Shown: positions 54,638 to 63,728 of the stretch, one piece after another | Position numbering within the stretch: position 1 is the stretch's first letter | How the letters are laid out: every line of letters begins with the position of its first letter | Assembly: GCA_963757125.1 (NCBI GenBank) | Contig: CAVWQP010000001.1 | Location: 1 to 64,000 of the forward strand | Length of the DNA: 64,000 nucleotides | Direction: 5' to 3' | From: CAVVSD01 sp963757125 | Lineage (GTDB): Bacteria > Actinomycetota > Thermoleophilia > Solirubrobacterales > Solirubrobacteraceae | The notes under the pieces: generated by a model | Seen by the model: only the letters and a program-made list of their open reading frames with translations | The model's database searches: none | What the model was told of the DNA's origin: nothing | Program-made: the position numbers and the translations under genes

Positions 54638-55758
54638 TGGCAGACCTGGTCGGTCGCCTCCCGGAGCAGTTCTTCACCGGGATCCTCCAGGCGGCCGCCG
54701 AGGCGCGCGCGCAGCCCGGCGAGCGGTTCATCGACCTCGGGCGGGGCAACCCGGACCTCCCGCCGCCGCCCGAGGCGATCGAGGCGGTGCGCGAGGCGAT
54801 GCTGCACACCGCCGACCCGACGGTCCACGGCTACCCGCCGTTCCAGGGCATGCCGGAGCTGCGCGAGGCGATCGCCGACCGCTACCGCAGCGACTACGGG
54901 GTGACGCTCGATCCGGACACCGAGATCGCCGTCGTCCCCGGGACGAAGACCGGGATCATGCTCGTGACGCTGGCCTGCGCCGACAGCGGCGACGGCGTCC
55001 TGCTGCCCGACCCGGGCTACCCCGACTACCACTCGGCCGTCGCGCTCGCGGGGGCGCGGCACGTGGCGCTGCCGCTCGACGGCCCGGCCGGCTGGCAGCC
55101 GCGCTTCGACGGGCTGAGCGGGGCCCTGTGCGCGTTGAACTGGCCGTCGAACCCGTGCGCGGTCCTCGCCGCCGACGGCGTGATGGAGGAGGCGGTCGCG
55201 TGGGCGCACGCGACCGGGACCCGGCTCGTCCACGACATCGCGTACGGCTTCCTCGGCTTCGAGCGCCGGGTGCCGAGCATCCTGGAGGTGCCGGGGGCGC
55301 GCGAGGTCGCGACCGAGCTGTGGTCGCCGTCGAAGATCTACGGGATGGCCGGGTGGCGGGTCGGGTTCCTGCTCGGCAACGCGGAGGTCGTCGGCCGGGT
55401 CCGGACGCTCGTCGACCACATGTTCGCGGGCGTCCCGGTGGCGATCCAGCGGGGGCTGCTGGCGGCGTTGACGGGCGACCAGACGCACGTCGCCGAGCGC
55501 CGCGAGCACTACCGGGCGCGCCGCGACGTCCTCGTCGACGCCCTCCCCGGGCTGCGCCGCCCGGAGGGGTCCTTCTACGCGTGGTGGGAGCTGCCGGACG
55601 GGCTGACCGCGGAGGAGATCATCCGGCGCGCGCGCGTGGGGGTCGCCCCCGGGATCGGCTTCGGGTCGCGCGGCGCCGGCCACGTCCGGCTCTCGCTGGC
55701 GGTGCCCGACGAGGACGTCGCCGAGGGCGCCGCGCGGCTCGGCGCGCTCGTCAGCTAG
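54637..55758 (+). CDS. Class I/II (fold I) pyridoxal-phosphate aminotransferase
   Basis: 373 residues from a GTG sharing one base with the PFK stop. Motifs: IDLGRGNPDLPPP, YPPFQGMPELREAIADRY, LPDPGYPDYHSAVALAGA, NWPSNPCAV, VHDIAYGFLGF and SPSKIYGMAGWRVGFLLG (Lys of SPSK binds PLP). Resembles DapC/LL-diaminopimelate or alanine-type aminotransferases. The exact substrate cannot be set. The start codon placement suggests coupling to PFK. Confidence 0.9.
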   Translation: MADLVGRLPEQFFTGILQAAAEARAQPGERFIDLGRGNPDLPPPPEAIEAVREAMLHTADPTVHGYPPFQGMPELREAIADRYRSDYGVTLDPDTEIAVVPGTKTGIMLVTLACADSGDGVLLPDPGYPDYHSAVALAGARHVALPLDGPAGWQPRFDGLSGALCALNWPSNPCAVLAADGVMEEAVAWAHATGTRLVHDIAYGFLGFERRVPSILEVPGAREVATELWSPSKIYGMAGWRVGFLLGNAEVVGRVRTLVDHMFAGVPVAIQRGLLAALTGDQTHVAERREHYRARRDVLVDALPGLRRPEGSFYAWWELPDGLTAEEIIRRARVGVAPGIGFGSRGAGHVRLSLAVPDEDVAEGAARLGALVS

Positions 55759-56497
55759 CGATCAGCCACGACGCGAACGTCGTCGGGGCGAGCCGTGCGT
55801 CCGGCCCGGGCAGCATGACCTCGCCCGCCATCTCGACGCCGAACGGCCCGTTCTGCCAGCTCGGCACGATGCGGGCGGTGCTGTCGCCGCGGGCGGCGAG
55901 GATGCGGCGCGCCATGTCGACGAAGTCCTGCGGCTCGGGCCCGGCGAGATCCGGGGCACGTCCCTGCGGCGGGGCCGCCGCGACCTCGGCCAGCGCGTCG
56001 GCGACGTCCGCCGCGGCGACGGGCTGCAGCAGCAGAGGCGGCAGCGTGATCGTGTCGCCGTCGCGCATCCAGCCCATGACGAGCTCGGCGAACTCGAAGA
56101 ACTGCGCGGCGCGGAGGATGGTGACCGGCACGGGGCCCGCCTCGGCGACCTCCTCCTGGCGCAGCTTGCCCGCGTAGTGGCCGTTGCCGGAGACGCGGTC
56201 GATCCCGATGATCGACAGCACGACGTGATGGCCGACGCCGGCGCGCTCCTCGGCCGCCAGCAGGTTCTTCGTGCTCGTGCCGAAGAACGCGCGCGTCGCG
56301 TCGGCCTCCAGCTCGTTCGTGTTCGACGCGTCGACGACCGCCTCGACCCCCTGCAGCGCCTCGTCCAGCCCGTCGCCCGTGATCGTGTTCGCGCCGGTCG
56401 AGCGCGAGATGACGACGGGGTCGTGCCCGGCGCGCTCGAGCGCGCGGACGGTCATGCCTCCCACGAGGCCCGTTCCTCCTGCGACTGCGATCCGCAT
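55751..56497 (-). CDS. NAD(P)-binding atypical short-chain dehydrogenase (NmrA/YbjT-like)
   Basis: 248 residues. It begins MRIAVAGGTGLVGGMTVRALE (Rossmann GGTGLVG), with VVDASNTNELEADA, HVVLSIIGIDRVSGNGHYAGKLRQEEVAEAGPVPVTILRAAQFFEF, and a C-terminal substrate domain. Tyr/Lys remain as HYAGKL. TACGTT ends 6 nt before the ATG, so it is probably leaderless. It overlaps the aminotransferase stop by 8 bp. Confidence 0.88.
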   Translation of the reverse strand: MRIAVAGGTGLVGGMTVRALERAGHDPVVISRSTGANTITGDGLDEALQGVEAVVDASNTNELEADATRAFFGTSTKNLLAAEERAGVGHHVVLSIIGIDRVSGNGHYAGKLRQEEVAEAGPVPVTILRAAQFFEFAELVMGWMRDGDTITLPPLLLQPVAAADVADALAEVAAAPPQGRAPDLAGPEPQDFVDMARRILAARGDSTARIVPSWQNGPFGVEMAGEVMLPGPDARLAPTTFASWLIAS

Positions 56498-56566
56498 ACG
56501 GCGAACGTACCCACGAGGCGACCTAGGTCCATTCCGATGCATCCGTCGCAGTGGTCTGATGGCCCG

Positions 56567-59401
56567 ATGCGCCCTCTGCTCGTGGTCATCGTCGCCGTGC
56601 TCGCCTTCCTCGGCGTGAGCACTCCAGCCATCGCCGCCGGGCGGCTCGTCGTCTCGCCACGCAACGGTGCGACGGAGGACGGGACCGCACGGCTGCGCGT
56701 CACGGCCGGTGAACGCGCGACGCTCACCGCGCGACTGAACGGCAAGGACATCTCGAAGGACTTCGGGGAGACGCGACGCGGCACCCGGACGCTCGACGCC
56801 TCGATCAGCCACGGCCTGCGCCACGGGCGCAACGTGCTGCGCGTGACCGTGCAGCGCCCCACGGGGGCGACCCGGAGGAAGACCGTGCGCTTCACCGTGC
56901 CTGCGAGCGTGCCGCTGGTGGGCGCCGGGCGCGACGAGCGCGCGGTCGCCGGCAAGCCGATGGAGCTCGACGGTCGCGTGGCCGGGGCTCGCGGGCCGGT
57001 GCGTTGGAAGGTCGTCGACGGGCCGCGCGGCCGGCTGGCATCGGCCGCGGGTCGCACCGCGGACTTCACGCCGACCGAGCCAGGGACGTACACGCTGCAG
57101 CTCACGGCGGGGGGCGTGTCCGACACGGTCGAGGTCGACGCCGGCTACGGGCCGCTCGTCCCGGTCGACACGCAGGCGGTCGACCCGACCACGAACGAGC
57201 CTGCGATCCGGGTCGGCGGCAACTACTACACGACGGTGAACAAGACGGGCACCCAGGTCCTCGTGCTCGACCGCAAGACGCTGCAGCGCTACGAGGACAA
57301 CACGTGGATGACGGTCGCCCAGATCAAGCAGGACCTCGGCGAGCTGAACGACTCCGTGCTCGTGATCGCCGTCCAGCGCACCGCGATGGACCTGACCGGA
57401 GCCTTCGCCGGCATCGGCGTCCCGGCCGCCGCGTCGGCGACCGGCTCCGGCGTGACGTTCTCCGCGGTCGGCATCCCCGGGCTCGCCGCGGGGCAGGCGA
57501 ACTGGATGAACGGCGCGTCGCGCGCGAGCGGCGACGCCGGGGTGCCCGGGCGGATGACCGGCTACCTGTCGCCGGACTCCTACGACAACTACGGCTACAT
57601 CCCCGGGCTGGGGCAGACGGACTTCTCGTACGGCACCGCCTCGGGCTCGCCGTGCCGGAAGGGGGACCCCGGCGGCATCTGCGGCAACGCGAACAACGTC
57701 GGCTACCTCGTGACCGTGCGTGACCACTTCACCCTGGCCGACGTCACCTACCTCAGCGGCGGGGCGTACCAGTTCTTCGGCACGAACGGACGGAACCTGT
57801 CCGCGGCCCAGCAGACGCAGCAGGCCGCCGGCATGCTGGCCATGCTGCAGGCCGTCAGGGCGGGCGACGTCGTGACCATCCAGGGCATCAGCAACTCGCA
57901 GGCCGGCGAGGGGGGTCAGGACCGTGCGCTGGTCGGGACCATCGACGCAGGCACCATGCACGCCCTGTCCCAGGCGGTCGTCGGCGTCGGCGGCACCCGC
58001 AACGGCTTCAACAGCGCCGCCGCGGACCAGGGGATCGACGAACTCAGCCATGGCCAGTCCTACATGCTCGTCGGCTGGGCCGGCGCGCCCGAGGAGGGTG
58101 CAGGGGCGGAGGCGTCGGAAGGCGTCGCAGGCACCAAGGACGCCGCGGCGCTGAGCGGCGCGCTGCGTCCGGACAGCTCGTCGCAGTACCGGCCCATGGC
58201 GGTGTCGCCCACCCCGGGGCTGTCCGCGTCGCTCGACACGATCATCCTCGACGAGCCGAACCCGAGCGCCTGGCCGCTCAAGGGCGGAGCGCTGAAGGCG
58301 CTGTCGTGGCTCGGCGACACCGACCCGCGGCTCGGGCCCGATCCGCGGAACGCCTACTGGACGCAGGACCTCGACCAGTCGGACACGAACTCGATCATCG
58401 AGGGGATGCGCGATCAGACGTATCCCGACGACCAGAGCTTCAGCAATGCGCAGTTCAGGACGGCGAAGGCCGAGCTGATCCAGGAGCTGCGCTGGGTCGG
58501 CAACACCCGCTCCTACCTCGACAAGCTGTCGCAGCCGTTCGCGTCGAACGCCCTCGGGGGCTGGGCCGAGGCCCAGGACATCGCGGACACGGTCTACCAC
58601 GACGCCACGACCTCGACGAACCCCGTCGCGATGGAGTGGCTGCAGTTCACGCAGCTGCTGATCGGGTTCGCCGGGACGCCCGGACAGGTGATCAGCAGGG
58701 TCCTCCAGCTCGGCATGTGGGCCTACGGCGCATCGGCCGACGGCGGGCCCGGCCCCGCGGAGATCAAGACGACGGCGGACAAGGTCGGCACCGCCTTCAT
58801 CGTCCAGGCGGAGACCGCGGAGGCGACGTCGCAGAACATGGGCGACGTCATCGTGAGCGACTACGCGAAGCTCAAGGAGGTCGGCACCTACGGCGGCTGC
58901 AACACCGGCGCGACCGGGTGCCCACCCGGCCTGGCCTACAGCTCCGCCGACCGCAAGCAGGCGTCCGCCGACGTCTACCGGGGCATCGAGCTGCAGGCGT
59001 GGGTGAAGCTGCTGCCGCTCGGCTTCCCCACCTTCGACCTGGTGCCGCCGTACGAGTCGGGCGGCCAGCAGGCGGATCCCGCCTCGTACTTCTGCAACGC
59101 CGGCGGCCAGCAGCCGTTCAACGGGTACCCGGCCGCGGCGTACACGTCGTTCTTCCAACAGTGGGACCCGAACGCGAACCCGTACCAGAAGAACGGTCTC
59201 TACGAGATGTACGCGCTCTCGAAGGACAGCGGCCTGAGTGCCACCCCGCCGCCGACGGAGATCCTCAACCGGCTGTTCGGCCCCTTGTCCCCCTCGGGTG
59301 ACCCGCGCAACGGAGGACTCGGCATGACGCTCGCGGCCTACGTGCGGATGACGTCGCCGATGCCGTGGTCGAGCACGAGGTGCACCTGGGGCCCGCTGTA
59401 G
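56567..59401 (+). CDS. Very large secreted protein of unknown family (944 residues)
   Basis: A signal peptide (MRPLLVVIVAVLAFLGVSTPAIA) precedes one or two Ig/Big-like beta domains (about 25-195: VSPRNGATEDGTARLRVTAGE, FTPTEPGTYTLQLTAGGVSDTV). A long middle and C-terminal region follows with no motif I know; it is rich in Tyr/Asn/Gly (PDSYDNYGYIPGLGQTDFSYG) and has paired cysteines (PCRKGDPGGIC, GGCNTGATGC, YFCNAG). No cell-wall anchor or hydrolase signature. Isolated between divergent and unrelated genes. An ATG at 56538 would extend it by ten residues. Confidence 0.72.
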   Translation: MRPLLVVIVAVLAFLGVSTPAIAAGRLVVSPRNGATEDGTARLRVTAGERATLTARLNGKDISKDFGETRRGTRTLDASISHGLRHGRNVLRVTVQRPTGATRRKTVRFTVPASVPLVGAGRDERAVAGKPMELDGRVAGARGPVRWKVVDGPRGRLASAAGRTADFTPTEPGTYTLQLTAGGVSDTVEVDAGYGPLVPVDTQAVDPTTNEPAIRVGGNYYTTVNKTGTQVLVLDRKTLQRYEDNTWMTVAQIKQDLGELNDSVLVIAVQRTAMDLTGAFAGIGVPAAASATGSGVTFSAVGIPGLAAGQANWMNGASRASGDAGVPGRMTGYLSPDSYDNYGYIPGLGQTDFSYGTASGSPCRKGDPGGICGNANNVGYLVTVRDHFTLADVTYLSGGAYQFFGTNGRNLSAAQQTQQAAGMLAMLQAVRAGDVVTIQGISNSQAGEGGQDRALVGTIDAGTMHALSQAVVGVGGTRNGFNSAAADQGIDELSHGQSYMLVGWAGAPEEGAGAEASEGVAGTKDAAALSGALRPDSSSQYRPMAVSPTPGLSASLDTIILDEPNPSAWPLKGGALKALSWLGDTDPRLGPDPRNAYWTQDLDQSDTNSIIEGMRDQTYPDDQSFSNAQFRTAKAELIQELRWVGNTRSYLDKLSQPFASNALGGWAEAQDIADTVYHDATTSTNPVAMEWLQFTQLLIGFAGTPGQVISRVLQLGMWAYGASADGGPGPAEIKTTADKVGTAFIVQAETAEATSQNMGDVIVSDYAKLKEVGTYGGCNTGATGCPPGLAYSSADRKQASADVYRGIELQAWVKLLPLGFPTFDLVPPYESGGQQADPASYFCNAGGQQPFNGYPAAAYTSFFQQWDPNANPYQKNGLYEMYALSKDSGLSATPPPTEILNRLFGPLSPSGDPRNGGLGMTLAAYVRMTSPMPWSSTRCTWGPL

Positions 59402-59579
59402 GTCACCAGTCGATGGGCCGGCCGTCGCGGAAGAATCCGCCGGTGGCGAGGGCGACGGATTGCATCCACCCAGCGTCGCATGAGCGTCTACGTGCCAGCT
59501 CGGCCCAGGTGTGTCGGGTCGCGCCGGGTGAGCGCGTCGTCCCGGTGACACGATCCCGACGACCGAGGAGGTCACCACC

Positions 59580-59933
59580 ATGCACTACCTGCTCACGCTC
59601 ACCTTCCGTCCCGGCGAGGGCCCTCAGGAGGGCACGCCCGAGTTCGACGCGGAGATGGCGCGCTGGGGCGCGCTGAACCAGGAGATGCGCCAGGCCGGCG
59701 TCGCGGTCGGCGCCAGCGGGCTGCACGTCGACGCCACGACGACCGTCCGCACGAAGAGCGGCGAGGTCGTCGTGACCGACGGCCCGTACGCGGAGACGAA
59801 GGAGACGCTCTTCTCCTTCTACATCATCGACGTCGAGGACCTCGACGCCGCCACGGCGTGGGCCGCACGGATGCCTGCGGCCGAGTACGGCTCGATCGAG
59901 GTGCACCCGATGGTGCACTTCGAGTTCGCGTGA
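59580..59933 (+). CDS. YCII-domain protein
   Basis: 117 residues. It begins MHYLLTLTFRPGEG and has the DGPYAETKETLFSFYIIDVEDLDAATAWAARMPAAEYGSIEVHPM motif of YCII/DGPF proteins. GAGGAGG lies 8 nt before the ATG. It overlaps the ECF gene by GTGA: YCII proteins of this type are regular partners of ECF42 sigma factors and may regulate them. Confidence 0.92.
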   Translation: MHYLLTLTFRPGEGPQEGTPEFDAEMARWGALNQEMRQAGVAVGASGLHVDATTTVRTKSGEVVVTDGPYAETKETLFSFYIIDVEDLDAATAWAARMPAAEYGSIEVHPMVHFEFA

Positions 59934-61153
59934 CCGACGCCGCCCGCGCGCTCGAGGAGGCGTTCCGCACCGAGCGCGCGGCGGTCCTCGCGACGATCAC
60001 GCGCCGCCTCGGCGGCGACCTCGCGCTCGCCGAGGACGTCGTGCAGGACGCGTTCGTGGCCGCGGCGGTCGACTGGGACCGCCGCGGCGCGCCGGACAGC
60101 CCCGGCGCGTGGCTGACGACGACGGCGTGGCGCCGCGCGCTGGACCGGCTGCGCCACGAGCGCATCGCGGCCGCGCACATGCCCGAGCTCGTGCAGGAGG
60201 AGGTGGACGCCATGGAGCTGGACCTCGACCGCTCGTCCCTGGAGGACGACGCGCTGCGCATGATCTTCACGTGCTGCCACCCCGCGCTGGCGGCCGAGGC
60301 GCGGATGGCGCTGACGCTGCGCAGCGTCGGCGGCCTGACGGTCCCCGAGATCGCGCGCGCGTTCCTGTCGACCGAGACGGCGATGGAGCGACGACTCACG
60401 CGCGCGCGCCGCAAGGTCACCGACGCCCGCATCCCCTTCCGCGTCCCACCCGACGAGTTGCTCGCCGAGCGCCTGGCCGGCGTGCTGCGGATCGTCTCGC
60501 TGATCTACACCGAGGGCCACACGGCGACCCGCGGCCCCGTCGCGGTCCGCGGCGATCTCTGCGAGGAGGCGATCCGGCTCGCGCGGCTGCTCGCGGTGCT
60601 CATGCCCGACGAGCGCGAGGCGCTCGGCCTGCTCGCGCTCCTGCTGCTGACGGACGCGCGGCGGTCCGCGCGCCTCGCCCCCGACGGCGCGCTGATCTCG
60701 CTGAGCGAGCAGGACCGCACGCGGTGGGACGGCGAGGCGATCGGGGACGGGCTCGCCGTCGTCGATCGCGCGATGCGGCTCGGGCCCGGCCCCTACGTCA
60801 TCCAGGCCGCGATCGCCGCGCTGCACGCGCAGGCGCCCGACTTCGCCTCCACAGACTGGCCGCAGATCGCCGGGCTCTACGCCGAGCTGGAGCGCCACGA
60901 CCGCTCACCGGTCGTGACCGTCAACCGCGCCATCGCCGTCTCCCACGCCGAGGACGCCGCACGCGGGCCTGGCGGTCCTCGACGGCATCGCCGACGACCG
61001 CCGGCTCGACCGCTACGGCCCGCTGGCCGCCGCGCGCGCCGACCTGCTGCGCCGCACCGGCGACGCCGAGGGGGCGGACACGGCGTACGCTCGCGCCATC
61101 GAGCTGAGTTCGAACCCAGCGGAGCGCGCGGCGCTCGCGCGGCAGCGCCGTGA
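59930..61153 (+). CDS. ECF42-type sigma factor, C-terminus out of frame
   Basis: 407 residues in the open frame. Sigma region 2 (RTERAAVLATITRRLGGDLALAEDVVQDAFVAAA), region 4 (MALTLRSVGGLTVPEIARAFLSTETAMERRLTRARRKV) and the DUF6596-type extension (LYTEGHT-like SLIYTEGHTATRGPVAVRGDLCEEAIRLARLLAVLMPDE to TVNRAIAVSHAEDAAR). After ~60965 the frame gives Arg/Pro-rich nonsense; removing one G of GGG restores GLAVLDGIADDRRLDRYGPL and AARADLLRRTGDAEGADTAY. That frame has no stop and runs into the next gene. Confidence 0.88.
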   Translation: MTDAARALEEAFRTERAAVLATITRRLGGDLALAEDVVQDAFVAAAVDWDRRGAPDSPGAWLTTTAWRRALDRLRHERIAAAHMPELVQEEVDAMELDLDRSSLEDDALRMIFTCCHPALAAEARMALTLRSVGGLTVPEIARAFLSTETAMERRLTRARRKVTDARIPFRVPPDELLAERLAGVLRIVSLIYTEGHTATRGPVAVRGDLCEEAIRLARLLAVLMPDEREALGLLALLLLTDARRSARLAPDGALISLSEQDRTRWDGEAIGDGLAVVDRAMRLGPGPYVIQAAIAALHAQAPDFASTDWPQIAGLYAELERHDRSPVVTVNRAIAVSHAEDAARGPGGPRRHRRRPPARPLRPAGRRARRPAAPHRRRRGGGHGVRSRHRAEFEPSGARGARAAAP

Positions 61154-61163
61154 GGCGGAATCC

Positions 61164-63728
61164 GTGACGGAGGCAGCGTCGGCCGATCACGCGATCCGCA
61201 CACCGGACCAGCGTCTGCGTGTGTTCGTGAGCTCGACGCTCGCCGAGCTCGCCGACGAGCGTGCCGCCGTGGCCCGAGCCGTCTCGGCCCTCCGGCTCAC
61301 GCCTGTGCTGTTCGAGCTGGGTGCCCGGCCCCACCCACCGCGCGAGCTGTACCGCGCCTACCTCGCGCAGTCAGACGTCTTCGTCGGCCTGTATTGGCAG
61401 CGGTACGGCTGGGTCGGGCCGGGCATGGACATCTCGGGACTCGAGGACGAGTTCCGGCTGTCCCACGCGATCCCCCGGCTGCTGTACGTCAAGGCGCCCG
61501 CGCCCGACCGGGAGCCCGGCCTGACGGCGATGATCGACGAACTCCAGAGACAGGGGACCGACTCCTACCGCACCTTCCACACGCCGGAGGAGCTGGGCCG
61601 GCTCGTGCAAGACGACCTGGCCCTGCTGCTGAGCGAACGATTCGCGGGCAGCCGGACCGAGCATCCGCCGCCGTCTCCTGACGACAACCAGCGGCGACCA
61701 CGCTCGCTGCCCGTGCCCGCGACGGCCTTGATCGGGCGCGAGGCCGACGTCGCCGCGGTGTCGGAGCTGCTCGCCAGGCCGGACGTCCGCCTCGTCACGC
61801 TCACCGGCCCCGGCGGCATCGGCAAGACGCGCCTGGCGATCGCCGTGGGCGAGCGGCTGGACGATCGCTCGCCCCGGGGGACGCTGTTCGTGCCGCTGGC
61901 ATCGGTCGCCCGACCCGAGCTCGTGCTGACCCACATCGCGGACGCAGCAGGCCTGATCGTCGATGGTGGGCGCCCGCCCGTCGACGCCCTGGCCGACGCG
62001 TTCGCGGACACGCCCGCGCTGCTCGTCCTGGACAACCTCGAGCAGGTCGTGGACGTCGCGCCAGATCTCGACGTGCTGCTGGGCCGCTGCCCGGCGCTCG
62101 ACATCCTCGCGACGAGCCGCACCGTGCTGCGGCTCCGGGCGGAGCGCGAGTACGCCGTCGGTCCGCTGGCGTCATCGCCCGCCGTCGCGTTGTTCGTGGA
62201 TCGGGCCCAGGCGGTCCGCCGCGACTTCGCGCTGACCGACGACAACGCACCCGCGATCGCGGAGATCTGCCGGCGCCTCGACGGCCTGCCGCTTGCCATC
62301 GAGCTCGCAGCGGCCCGCGTTCGGGTGCTCGAGCCGGTCGCGTTGCTCGCGCGGCTCGGGAGTCGCCTGGATGCATTGGGTGCCGGACCGGTCGACCTCC
62401 CCGAGCGTCAGCGCACGATGCGCGCTACGGTGCAGTGGAGCGTCGGGCTCCTCGACGAGCACGAGGCGGGCATGCTGGCCTCCCTGTCGATCTTCGTCGA
62501 CGGCTGGACGATCGAGGCCGCCTCGCACGTCGCCGGGCTGACGGAGGACGGGACACTCGACCTGCTCGACCTCCTCGCGGGGCACAGCCTGGTGGGCTTC
62601 GAGGCGACCGACGCCGGGCCCAGATTCCGCATGCTCACCGCCGTCCGCGAGCTCGCCGCCGAGCTGCTTGCCGGCGGTGAGGACCACGCGGAGGTCGAGC
62701 GGCGCCACGCTGAGTACTTCGGCGCGCTCGTGGAGCAGGGCGACGGAACCCCGCAGCGCGCCGATTGGGCCGCGCGGCTGCGGACCGAGGCCGAGAACCT
62801 CGGGGTCGCGATCCGATGGTTCTTCGCGCACGACATCGCGCCCCTCCCGCACATGTTCCTCGTCCTATGCCGGCACGACCTCCACGCCCGGCTGTTCTGG
62901 CAGGCAGCCGACCGCGCGCCCGAGGGCCGGGTCTGGATCGAGGAGATCCTGCTCCGGGCCCATGCCCTGGAGCCGCGCGTCCAGGCCGAGCTGCTGCTGA
63001 TCTCGGCAGTGACGGGCGTCGAGGTCGGCGACGACGACAGCGCGCGTGCCGCGGTCGAGGCGATCGAGCGACTCTCGGGTCGCATCGACGAGCCGCATCT
63101 GGTGAACGCCGCGCAGCTCGCCCGCTCCTGGATGCTGCCGCTCGCGGACGACGTCGGTGGCGCTCTGCAGGCCGCGTCGACGGCGCTGGATGGCTTCCGG
63201 GAGGGGGGCGATCCGCTGCTGGCGTGGGCGGCGCTGATCGTCGGTCTGCTGGAGATGACGCTGAGCCGAGACGAGGACGCGCGGACACATCTCGCCGAGG
63301 CCGACGAGCGCGGCGGCGATCTCGGCAGCCGATGGCTCCAGCCGGTCGCCCGGATGCAGCTCGCCTCGCTGGCCGCGCGAGCGGGCCGGCTCGACGAGGC
63401 GCGTGACCGTCTCTCAGCGTCGCTGCAGTCGGCTGACGGCTCTGAGCCCAGCACTCAGGCGGTGACGTTCGCGCTCGTCGCCGACGCCGAGCTCGCTCTG
63501 GCCGAAGGCGACGCTCGACAGGCGGCGACGGCCCTGGGCGCGGTGGACGGGCTGCGCCGGAGCACGGGACTGCGGGCGTGGCCGGCGATGCGGCGCGGCG
63601 AGGCCGACCTCGCGATCCGGGTGTCGCAGGCCGTCGACCCTCACGGCTACGAGGAGGCCTTCGCCGCCGGAGCCGAGCTCGATCAACGCGAGGCGGTCGC
63701 CTCCATGTCGCGGACGCGCCCGCGGTAG
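61164..63728 (+). CDS. DUF4062-STAND ATPase (AfsR/NB-ARC-like regulator)
   Basis: 854 residues from a GTG. DUF4062 domain at about 17-110 (RLRVFVSSTLAELADERAAV, QSDVFVGLYWQRYGW), then an NB-ARC/STAND ATPase with Walker A GPGGIGKTR (215-223), Walker B LLVLDNLEQVVDVA and the sensor/winged-helix LPLAIELAAARVRVL and LDEHEAGMLASLSIFVDGW. A TPR-like C-terminal half follows. No HTH or effector nuclease is seen. Such proteins act as signal-gated switches. The upstream sigma factor's correct frame reads in without a stop. Confidence 0.88.
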   Translation: MTEAASADHAIRTPDQRLRVFVSSTLAELADERAAVARAVSALRLTPVLFELGARPHPPRELYRAYLAQSDVFVGLYWQRYGWVGPGMDISGLEDEFRLSHAIPRLLYVKAPAPDREPGLTAMIDELQRQGTDSYRTFHTPEELGRLVQDDLALLLSERFAGSRTEHPPPSPDDNQRRPRSLPVPATALIGREADVAAVSELLARPDVRLVTLTGPGGIGKTRLAIAVGERLDDRSPRGTLFVPLASVARPELVLTHIADAAGLIVDGGRPPVDALADAFADTPALLVLDNLEQVVDVAPDLDVLLGRCPALDILATSRTVLRLRAEREYAVGPLASSPAVALFVDRAQAVRRDFALTDDNAPAIAEICRRLDGLPLAIELAAARVRVLEPVALLARLGSRLDALGAGPVDLPERQRTMRATVQWSVGLLDEHEAGMLASLSIFVDGWTIEAASHVAGLTEDGTLDLLDLLAGHSLVGFEATDAGPRFRMLTAVRELAAELLAGGEDHAEVERRHAEYFGALVEQGDGTPQRADWAARLRTEAENLGVAIRWFFAHDIAPLPHMFLVLCRHDLHARLFWQAADRAPEGRVWIEEILLRAHALEPRVQAELLLISAVTGVEVGDDDSARAAVEAIERLSGRIDEPHLVNAAQLARSWMLPLADDVGGALQAASTALDGFREGGDPLLAWAALIVGLLEMTLSRDEDARTHLAEADERGGDLGSRWLQPVARMQLASLAARAGRLDEARDRLSASLQSADGSEPSTQAVTFALVADAELALAEGDARQAATALGAVDGLRRSTGLRAWPAMRRGEADLAIRVSQAVDPHGYEEAFAAGAELDQREAVASMSRTRPR

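Noticed and set aside
55751..59581. A 1276-residue minus-strand open frame
   Set aside because: Only the final 248 residues (NAD(P)-binding protein, start 56497) are supported. The rest is antisense to the large secreted protein.
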